A stretch of 7,307 nt of DNA, from the NCBI GenBank assembly GCA_002315475.1, contig DCGI01000033.1:1-7307 (forward strand). Direction: 5' to 3'. This document shows, piece after piece, positions 1 to 5,728 of this stretch. The position numbers and the translations under genes were made by a program. The first letter of the stretch is position 1, and each line of letters starts with the position of its first letter. A model generated the notes under the pieces. That model had not been told where the DNA came from and searched no databases. It was given only the letters and a program-made list of their open reading frames with translations. Origin of the DNA: Christensenella sp. UBA1782 (GTDB lineage: Bacteria > Bacillota > Clostridia > Christensenellales > DTU072).

Positions 1-1055
1 ACATCGGCGAGTCTGCGTTCTCCGGTTGTAGCGGACTGACATCTATCGTCATACCGGAAAGTGTGACGAGCATCGACTGGGATGCGTTTAAGGGTTGTAC
101 CGGACTGACGAGCATCACGATCCCCGACGGTGTGACGTACATCTACGGTTCTGCGTTCGAAGGTTGTAGCGGACTGACGAGTATCACTCTCCCCGAAAGT
201 TTAACGAGTATCGGTGATAGGGCGTTCTACAATTGTAGCGGACTGACGAGCATCACGATCCCCGAAAGTGCGACGGACATCGGTAAGGAATCTTTTTCCG
301 GCTGTACTTCTCTAACGAGTATCGCTCTCCCCGAAAGTTTGACGGGTATCGGTTGTAATGCTTTTTCCGGTTGTAGGGCGCTAAAGAGTATCGCTCTCCC
401 CGACGGCGTGACGAGAATCGGCGAAGGTGCTTTTGCGGGTTGCAGTTCTCTTACCGAGGTTACCCTTCCCAAAAGGTTGACGATTAGCCGAAAGGTTTAT
501 CGTTTTTCTAAAGACGCAGGCGAGGACAAAAAGATCCCTGTCGGTTCGGAGGGGATAAAAATACTTTATGCCAACGATACGCATTCGGTGTGGCGGGAGT
601 GTGTCTTGTCCGCCGATACGACGGGCGAGGTGACGTTGGATAGCCTTGTCGCTGCTTTTTCCGATTTGTTTGACAATATTCGGTATATAAGAATTCCCGA
701 ATATCGAATAGAGGAAAAGGGCGCAAAACGATTTTGGAAATACAGAGAGGAGGAAAACGGAATTACCATAACCGATTATAAAGGAGAAGGGAATTGCGTC
801 TTGGTTCCTTCTCATATCGGCGAGAAGCCCGTAACGAAAATCAAACGAATTTATTGCGACGGAGAGAAACTATTTGTGTCCGAAGGAATAACGACGATTG
901 CGGAAAACGCCTTTTCGGCATGGGAGAATCTGGAAGACGTTTATTTGCCGATGAGCTTGCAAAGAATAGAAAATTCGGCATGCAAAGGTCTCTGGAATCT
1001 CAAAAAAGTCAGCATGCCCGAAGGGGTAAAACATATCGGTAAAGAAGCTTTTTAG
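1..1055 (+). CDS. BspA-like LRR protein, 5' part (no start in window; ends at a frame break)
   Basis: The frame is open from the first full codon at position 3, so the gene starts upstream of the window; the GTG at 63 lies inside a repeat and is not a plausible start. About 350 codons are visible. Seven contiguous 69-nt LRR units (3-485) have the 23-residue TpLRR/LRR_5 pattern (I.LP..V..IG..AF..C..L). A non-LRR stretch of about 80 residues follows (486-731) with no family I recognise. Next comes the cap motif FWKY...NGITIT (732 onward, 'PVTKI' near 825), which in the paralogues opens a second LRR block, and then further LRR units. The TAG at 1053-1055 cuts an LRR unit right after 'KEAF'. The missing half (LGCTMLTNFAMP) lies in another frame immediately downstream, so this is a piece of the larger gene 1-3437. 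The role is probably protein or ligand binding; the ligand is unknown. LRR identity is certain; that it is a separate functional protein is doubtful. Confidence 0.85.
   Translation, partial: IGESAFSGCSGLTSIVIPESVTSIDWDAFKGCTGLTSITIPDGVTYIYGSAFEGCSGLTSITLPESLTSIGDRAFYNCSGLTSITIPESATDIGKESFSGCTSLTSIALPESLTGIGCNAFSGCRALKSIALPDGVTRIGEGAFAGCSSLTEVTLPKRLTISRKVYRFSKDAGEDKKIPVGSEGIKILYANDTHSVWRECVLSADTTGEVTLDSLVAAFSDLFDNIRYIRIPEYRIEEKGAKRFWKYREEENGITITDYKGEGNCVLVPSHIGEKPVTKIKRIYCDGEKLFVSEGITTIAENAFSAWENLEDVYLPMSLQRIENSACKGLWNLKKVSMPEGVKHIGKEAF
3..485 (+). repeat. Tandem 69-nt LRR-coding units, seven copies
   Basis: Units start at 3, 72, 141, 210, 279, 348 and 417, all exactly 69 nt, each starting at 'atc' of the IG dipeptide (or its equivalent). 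The first four use mostly 'gcgttc' for Ala-Phe and 'ggactgac' for Gly-Leu-Thr, like the repeats after 5957. The last three switch to 'gctttt'/'tctttt' and diverge. Confidence 0.9.
1049..1053 (+). other. Frame break 1: T5 tract inside an LRR unit
   Basis: The upstream frame reads ...IGKEAF then TAG. One extra T in this five-T run would read AF-LGCTMLTNFAMPNSV and restore the canonical 'AF.GC..L....MP..V' phase of the repeat. A one-base deletion, a sequencing or assembly error, or (less likely) a -1 slip at T-TTT-TAG would all explain it. That the repeat restarts exactly is directly visible; the cause is not. Confidence 0.8.
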
Positions 1056-1063
1056 GGTGTACG

Positions 1064-3031
1064 ATGCTTACGAATTTCGCCATGCCGAACAGCGTGACGA
1101 GTATCGGCGCAAGAGCCTTTTGGGGTTGCACGTTCAGAGATCTTTCCTTTTCTTCCTCAATAACGGAAATCCCGAAAGAGGCCTTTTACGGATGCAGTTT
1201 GTTGCAAAAGGTGATACTACCCGACGGTGTGACGAGTGTCGGCGAAGGAGCTTTTTCGGATTGTCAGTTGCTCGATACCGTTCAGATACCGGCAAGCGTA
1301 ACTTTTATTGCGCCCGATGCTTTTCTCGGCACGTTACGGATAAACAATTTTTCGGTTGACGAAAAGAACGAAAGGTATTTTGCCAAGGAAGGATGTTTAA
1401 TAGAAAAGGCTACTAAAAAGATAATTCGAGGAACCCAAATCGGCATTATTCCGGTAGATGAAAACATAGAAGTCATCGGGAAAAAGGCTTATGAGGAATT
1501 TTGTTCAATCGATAAAATTACCGTTCCGTCCGGCATAAAAAAAATAGAAGACCATGCGTTCGCCGGTTGTAAAAGCCTTCGATCGGTGCGTTTTCCCAAA
1601 GGGTTGGAGAGTGTCGGTACGTCGGCATTCCAATACTGCTTTGCGTTGCAATCGATTACGGTGAAAAAAGGCAATAAAAAGTATACCGTAACGGAGGGAT
1701 GTCTGATAGAGAAGGACAAGAAAAAGTTGATATGGGCGAAGCAGGATTTCGTCTTGCCGCAAGACGGAAGCATAGCGAGTATCGGCGATTATGTTTTTGC
1801 GGATTGTGCTTTTTTGACGAGTATTTCCCTGCCCGACGGCGTGACGACCATCGGCAAAGAAGCGTTTGCCCGATGCCAAAACTTCAAGGACGTCAAGTTG
1901 CCCGCCGGTTTGCGAAAAATCTCCGAGAAAGCCTTTGCCTTGTGTGAAGCTTTGACGGAGGTGGTGATACCCGACGGGGTGACGTCTATCGGCAAGGGGG
2001 CGTTTTGGAGATGCAACCGTCTCGAAAAGGTCGTTATACCCGACAGTGTAACGTCTATCGGCGACGATGCTTTTTTCGGGTGTAAATCTTTACGGGAGAT
2101 TCAGTTCCCCAAAGACTTGCAGACGGATTTTTTATCGGCAATCGCAGTGCGGGAAAAAGACGGCAGTATCAGCATGGAAGGAAGACCTTTGGTCGGTTAT
2201 TACGGGCAGAAAAAGGTCGACGTAGAGAGAGTGCGTTGTCCCATAATCTATCCCGCCTATCCGTTTGAAGAAATCAAAGAAACCTACCGTCAAAATCTGT
2301 TTTTGGAAGGGTTTTTTGCGGAAGCTGGGGCTTTCGATAAAGAACAAAGTAAACCGTATATCGATTATATCCTTTCTCAATATAGTTGGATAACTCGTAT
2401 TTTTACCGAAGACAAAGTCGATATTTTGTATGCTTTTGCCGAAGCAAACGAAATAACGTTGTACAGATTCTACAAGATATTTTTCCCGTTGGCGGACAAG
2501 AAGAACGCCTTTCAGTGTAAAACTTTCCTTTTGGGTTGGAAAAATAAAAACGTCACCGCTGCCGACGAAGAGGATTTTTGGGAAAAAGAATGGGAGCGAG
2601 ATCCGTACGATGAAGAAGAAATGAAACGGATTTGGAAGTATCGGACGAATGAGGACGGAACGATAACGATAGACGGCTTTTTGTCGGAGGAGACGGAGAG
2701 CCGGTTAAATCTTCCGCCGAGAATGGGTTCCGTCCCCGTAACGTGTATCGGTAATAATGCCTTTGAGCGAAGCGACGTGATAGACGCCACCGTACCGGAC
2801 GGCGTAAAAAGAATATGGAGTTGTGCGTTTAGAGGGTGTGAAAACTTGAGACAGGTTTTTCTACCCGATAGTATTCGCTATATTGGTTATTACGCTTTCG
2901 ATGATTGCAGAAATCTGGAAAGTATCGAATTATTGTACGGGTTCAAGACAATAAGCTTTGCCACGTTTCGATCTTGCGAGAAGCTGAAAAAAAATCGTGA
3001 TTCCTTACAGTGTGGAAAGGATAGAGCCTAA
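1064..3031 (+). CDS. BspA-like LRR protein, central part with helical domain (frame-broken at both ends)
   Basis: The first ATG gives 655 residues, but the LRR frame extends upstream of it to about 1052 (FLGCT), and no Shine-Dalgarno sequence precedes 1064. This looks like the continuation of the preceding piece rather than an independent gene. Residues 1-350 are LRR units. They include two BspA-type islands ending 'GCLIEKATKKII.GTQ' (about 97-130) and 'GCLIEKDKKKLIWA' (about 200-235). Residues 348-356 carry the transition motif FPKDLQTDF. Residues 395-525 form a non-LRR, probably all-helical domain beginning 'IIYPAYPF', with 'LLGWKNKNVT' and the acidic 'DPYDEEEMKRIW'. A cap (WKYR..EDGTITI, 'PVTCIG') then opens a second LRR block from about residue 560. 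After 'CEKLKK' the frame is lost at an A8 tract (2987-2994), and the last residues (NRDSLQCGKDRA) are out-of-frame read-through. There is no signal peptide or membrane segment. Confidence 0.85.
   Translation: MLTNFAMPNSVTSIGARAFWGCTFRDLSFSSSITEIPKEAFYGCSLLQKVILPDGVTSVGEGAFSDCQLLDTVQIPASVTFIAPDAFLGTLRINNFSVDEKNERYFAKEGCLIEKATKKIIRGTQIGIIPVDENIEVIGKKAYEEFCSIDKITVPSGIKKIEDHAFAGCKSLRSVRFPKGLESVGTSAFQYCFALQSITVKKGNKKYTVTEGCLIEKDKKKLIWAKQDFVLPQDGSIASIGDYVFADCAFLTSISLPDGVTTIGKEAFARCQNFKDVKLPAGLRKISEKAFALCEALTEVVIPDGVTSIGKGAFWRCNRLEKVVIPDSVTSIGDDAFFGCKSLREIQFPKDLQTDFLSAIAVREKDGSISMEGRPLVGYYGQKKVDVERVRCPIIYPAYPFEEIKETYRQNLFLEGFFAEAGAFDKEQSKPYIDYILSQYSWITRIFTEDKVDILYAFAEANEITLYRFYKIFFPLADKKNAFQCKTFLLGWKNKNVTAADEEDFWEKEWERDPYDEEEMKRIWKYRTNEDGTITIDGFLSEETESRLNLPPRMGSVPVTCIGNNAFERSDVIDATVPDGVKRIWSCAFRGCENLRQVFLPDSIRYIGYYAFDDCRNLESIELLYGFKTISFATFRSCEKLKKNRDSLQCGKDRA
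2987..2994 (+). other. Frame break 2: A8 tract inside an LRR unit
   Basis: The eight-A run follows 'aagctg'. With seven A's the protein reads CEKLKKIVIPYSVERIE, exactly in LRR phase; with eight it runs into the TAA at 3031. The cause could be a one-base insertion, a homopolymer read error, slipped-strand variation, or transcriptional slippage, since A8 is long enough for RNA polymerase slippage in other systems. Confidence 0.8.
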
Positions 3032-3437
3032 TGCTTTTGAAAAATGTAAAAGCTTACAAAGCGTCGTGATACCGAGTAGCGTAAAACGAATCGAAAAAGA
3101 TGCTTTTCGTAATTGCACCCTTTTGACCGAAGTATTTCTGTCCGAAAACCTCACGAAAATCGAGTCCAATACGTTCGACGGATGTACGTCGCTTCGTCGG
3201 ATTTCCGTTCCCAAAGGGGTGACGTTTATCGATGGAACGGCATTTCCGAAAAGTCTTGCGGGGACTTCGTTCGTGATTCGTACGCCGCAAGGGAGCTATG
3301 CCGAAGGGTATGCCCGGACGATGGGGTATGCGACGGAAACCTGCCTGCAAGAAGAATTTTCGGAGCGAACGAAGAAAGCGGAAGCGGTGTCTTCGCTTGC
3401 GTTTTTGCTACGGCAAATACAGGAAAAAAAAGAATAA
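2997..3437 (+). CDS. BspA-like LRR protein, 3' part with C-terminal tail
   Basis: This piece continues the same LRR block in the next frame. Removing one A from the A8 run (2987-2994) joins 'CEKLKK' to 'IVIPYSVERIEPNAF', a perfect LRR phase. The GTG at 2997 has no ribosome-binding site in front of it and lies inside a repeat, so I do not think it is a real start. Three LRR units follow, then the conserved end of the family, 'IRTPQGSYAEGYA', which matches 'VRTPSDSYAYTF' in the next gene, and a charged tail of about 35 residues ending in EKKE. The TAA at 3435-3437 is probably the true stop of the whole gene that enters the window at position 1. No anchor, LPXTG or choline-binding signal follows the tail. 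The LRR call is firm; independent expression is unlikely. Confidence 0.8.
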   Translation: MIPYSVERIEPNAFEKCKSLQSVVIPSSVKRIEKDAFRNCTLLTEVFLSENLTKIESNTFDGCTSLRRISVPKGVTFIDGTAFPKSLAGTSFVIRTPQGSYAEGYARTMGYATETCLQEEFSERTKKAEAVSSLAFLLRQIQEKKE

Positions 3438-3479
3438 ACCCGCCGCAAACGAACGACGAAACGAAGGAGAAAAGAGTGT
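3438..3479 (+). promoter_or_regulatory. Short intergenic gap with ribosome-binding site for the 610-aa LRR gene
   Basis: The gap is 42 nt. AAGGAG at 3464-3469 precedes the ATG at 3480 with ten bases between, slightly long but usable. No hairpin terminator and no convincing -35/-10 pair are visible, so the downstream gene is probably co-transcribed with the gene ending at 3437. Confidence 0.55.
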
Positions 3480-5312
3480 ATGATTTTTGAACGGAAAGAC
3501 GGCGTTTTGGAGCGGTATGTCGAAGAAGACGCCGACCTGAAAATCATCCTTCCCGAAGGGATAATCGTCATCGGCAAAGAGGCGTTTTCGACGACGAGAA
3601 TACTTGCCGAAATTATTGTCCCCGAAGGGGTGGAAAGAATAGACGACTATGCTTTCGCAAACTGTCGAAGGTTGCAAAAAGTCAGTCTGCCGTCCACCGT
3701 AACGAGCATCGGAAAAGCCGTCTTTTCCGCTTGTAAAATGCCTGTCGCTATTACCGTCGACGACCGTAACGAACGGTACTTTGCGGTAAACGACTGTATT
3801 ATAGAAAGGGCAACCCGAAAGCTTGTTTGCGGAACCCAAAGCAGCGTTATTCCCGCAGACGGAAGGGTGGAAGTCATCGGCGAAAAAGCGTTTTATCGTT
3901 GTTTCGGCTTAACGGGTATCGATATACCGAGCAGCGTAAAACGAATCGAATACGGTGCTTTTTGCGAATGTGACGATATGCGTGAGGCGGTACTTCGGAA
4001 AGGTTTGGAGAGTGTCGGCGAGTATGCTTTTTACGGCTGTAAAAAGTTGGCACAAGTGTCGCTCCCCGAAGGTTTGACGTCGATCGGGAACGGTGCTTTC
4101 GCCACGTGTGAATCGATAGAAAAATTGATTCTTCCGCAGGGACTTTCCTGTGTCGGAAAGAGTGCTTTTTATGGGTGTAAAGGCTTGCAAAAAGTTACGT
4201 TTTCCGACGGGTTAAAACGGATCGAAAGCAGTGCGTTTTTTCGGTGTGCCGCTTTGCGAGAAATCACCCTGCCCGAAGGACTTGTCGAGATAGGTCGGTA
4301 TGCCTTTTTCGACTGTCAAGAACTTCAAAAAATCGAATTTCCCGAGAGTTTGGAACAGATCGGTGCCGCCGCTTTTGAGTCCTGTGAAAAAGTACGAAGT
4401 ACCACTTTTCCGGACGGAATAAAAACCGATTTTTTTGCCGCCGTCAAAAACGGTATTCTTCGGTATTTCGGTTCCGAACTATTTTATCTTTCTCCGCTTG
4501 CGGAGCGGTATAGCGAGTACCCGTTCCGTCGTTATCGTGGCTGTGAGGCGGTCGTGGTGTATCCCGCCTATCCTTTCGAGAAAATCTCGGAGGAGTTCAA
4601 AGAGGCGTTTTTACAGGGATTTTTGGAGGAGTCGGAGCGGTATAGTAGGGAAAACCAACAAGTATATTGGCGCTTTCTTATGGAGAAACCTTATAGAATC
4701 CGAAAGTTTCTCTTCGAACGGGATCGAGCCGATCTTCTGCAAAGGTTGACGGATTGCTTGCCGATGCGTTTGGAAGATTATTACACTTTGTTGGAGGCGG
4801 CGCAAGAGCAAAATGCCCGTTCTTGTATCGCCGTCCTTTTGGTGTGGAAACACGAGCACGTTACGTCGCAGGACGAGGAAGCCTATCAAGAACGGCAGTG
4901 GGAAGACGACCGATACGATGAAGAAAAGATGAAAAAACTTTGGCGGTATCAAATAACGGACGGTGCCGTCACCATAACGGGTTGCGGTAAGAATTTTTCT
5001 TCGGATGCAAGCGGGACGGTTTGTATTCCCCCGCGTATCGGTAAAAATTTCGTAACCGCCGTCGGCGATTTTGCCTTTTCCGAAAGGGTGGATTGGAAAC
5101 ACGTCCTATTGCCCGAAAGCCTAAGGCGTATCGGTCGAAGGGCTTTTGCGGGGTGCCGAAAAATGCGTGACGTATACATTCCCGCGGGTGTGCAAGCCAT
5201 AGAAACGGATGCTTTTTTCGGCTGTCCTTCTCTCGTCGTGCGGACGCCGTCCGACAGCTATGCGTATACTTTTTCCGTCGCAAAGGCGATTCCCGTCGAA
5301 ACGACAGAGTAG
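3480..5312 (+). CDS. Intact BspA-like LRR protein with internal helical domain (610 aa)
   Basis: This is a complete gene; the ATG start is supported by AAGGAG upstream and by an N-terminus (MIFERKDGVLERY..E) that aligns with that of the next paralogue (MGFAIKNGVLKKY..E). Residues 20-310 hold about eleven LRR_5 units. One BspA island at about 88-122 ends 'CIIERATRKLVCGTQSSVIP'. The transition motif FPDGIKTDF (310-318) leads to a helical, non-LRR domain (about 355-490) beginning 'VVYPAYPF', with 'LLVWKHEHVT' and the acidic 'DDRYDEEKMKKLW'. A cap (WRYQ..GAVTIT, about 488-500) opens three further LRR units, and the protein ends in the tail 'VRTPSDSYAYTF...VETTE'. There is no signal peptide, transmembrane segment or wall-anchor motif, so I infer a cytoplasmic location or unconventional export. 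LRR_5 proteins typically bind proteins or surfaces; the partner here is unknown. This gene is the best template for judging how the frame-broken upstream paralogue should read. Confidence 0.93.
   Translation: MIFERKDGVLERYVEEDADLKIILPEGIIVIGKEAFSTTRILAEIIVPEGVERIDDYAFANCRRLQKVSLPSTVTSIGKAVFSACKMPVAITVDDRNERYFAVNDCIIERATRKLVCGTQSSVIPADGRVEVIGEKAFYRCFGLTGIDIPSSVKRIEYGAFCECDDMREAVLRKGLESVGEYAFYGCKKLAQVSLPEGLTSIGNGAFATCESIEKLILPQGLSCVGKSAFYGCKGLQKVTFSDGLKRIESSAFFRCAALREITLPEGLVEIGRYAFFDCQELQKIEFPESLEQIGAAAFESCEKVRSTTFPDGIKTDFFAAVKNGILRYFGSELFYLSPLAERYSEYPFRRYRGCEAVVVYPAYPFEKISEEFKEAFLQGFLEESERYSRENQQVYWRFLMEKPYRIRKFLFERDRADLLQRLTDCLPMRLEDYYTLLEAAQEQNARSCIAVLLVWKHEHVTSQDEEAYQERQWEDDRYDEEKMKKLWRYQITDGAVTITGCGKNFSSDASGTVCIPPRIGKNFVTAVGDFAFSERVDWKHVLLPESLRRIGRRAFAGCRKMRDVYIPAGVQAIETDAFFGCPSLVVRTPSDSYAYTFSVAKAIPVETTE
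4542..4950 (+). other. Conserved non-LRR helical domain (second of three copies in window)
   Basis: The domain encoded here has counterparts at about 2246-2639 and from about 7165 to the window end. Shared features are the entry 'YP.(Y/F)P', a 'GF..E' helix, a 'LL.WK...VT' segment, an acidic stretch 'YDEE.MK..W' and direct passage into a WKY/WRY cap. It lacks the IG..AF..C signature and is rich in Leu, Glu, Arg and Tyr in helical spacing. I do not recognise a named family. The third copy is only partly inside the window. Confidence 0.65.
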
Positions 5313-5667
5313 GGAGGAACGCGTATCGGGAGGGAAGCTTTTTCGGGGTGCGACTCGCTCAGAAGCGTTCGGCTCCGCGAAGGTATCGGAAAAATCGGCG
5401 AGGCGGTTTTTGCCGGATGCGACGCTTTGCGAGAGATTACGCCGCCCGAAACGTTATCGAGCGATAGCATCGGGAGGTCTGAGAAACCCGCAAAGTCTAT
5501 GTGGATTTCTTAGCATAGATAACTAAAAAAACCTTGCCATTGCCGAAGAATATGACATAATCGAAGCGAAGGCATGCGTTTTGGATTGGCTCAATCGGAA
5601 CGTGAGCAAAGAGGAACGAGAGGCACGCCTTCGCGCCCGGTTCCGTTTGGATAAAGATGAAGAATAG
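5313..5667 (+). pseudogene. Decayed LRR/helical-domain gene relic
   Basis: Immediately after the TAG at 5310-5312, and in the same frame, come 66 codons of unmistakable LRR sequence (RIGREAFSGCDSLRSV, IGKIGEAVFAGCDALREI) up to a TAG at 5511-5513. A second block (5527-5667) in another frame encodes 'LAIAEEYDIIEAKACVLDWL' followed by an Asn/Arg-rich, acidic end (LDKDEE) and a stop. It matches the 'LL.WK...VT...DEE' end of the helical domain. No start codon with a ribosome-binding site precedes either block, and most of the helical domain is missing between them. I read this as the remains of a paralogue that lost its start and suffered an internal deletion and a frameshift. A translational extension of the upstream gene by stop read-through is possible but unlikely, because that gene already ends in the conserved family tail. 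Confidence 0.7.
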
Positions 5668-5728
5668 AACGTTTCGGACACAAAAAGAGAACATTCGGAT
5701 ACTTAAAACGATAGATTAGGAGGAAAAA
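5668..5728 (+). promoter_or_regulatory. Leader and strong Shine-Dalgarno of the third LRR gene
   Basis: AGGAGG at 5718-5723 with five A's before the ATG at 5729 is a near-ideal bacterial ribosome-binding site. The preceding 50 bases are A-rich, but I cannot find a convincing -35/-10 pair or a terminator hairpin. Whether the gene has its own promoter is open. Confidence 0.8.

Noticed and set aside
1049..1055. Programmed -1 ribosomal frameshift at T-TTT-TAG
   Set aside because: The stop codon, not a slippery sense codon, occupies the A site. I see no clear downstream stem-loop, and a missing T explains the break more simply. It is kept only as a remote option.
4611..5102. 163-codon minus-strand open frame
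   Set aside because: It lies wholly inside the intact 610-aa LRR gene, opposite strand, with no start signal. It is a shadow of the coding strand's codon bias.
5209..5526. Plus-strand 105-codon open frame overlapping the end of the 610-aa gene and the relic
   Set aside because: The frame is offset from both the gene and the relic, its composition is Arg/Ser-rich and it has no motif. The LRR signal lies in the other frame.
5668..5728. Promoter or terminator between the relic and the third gene
   Set aside because: No GC-rich hairpin followed by T's and no convincing -35/-10 spacing could be found by eye; only the ribosome-binding site is supported.
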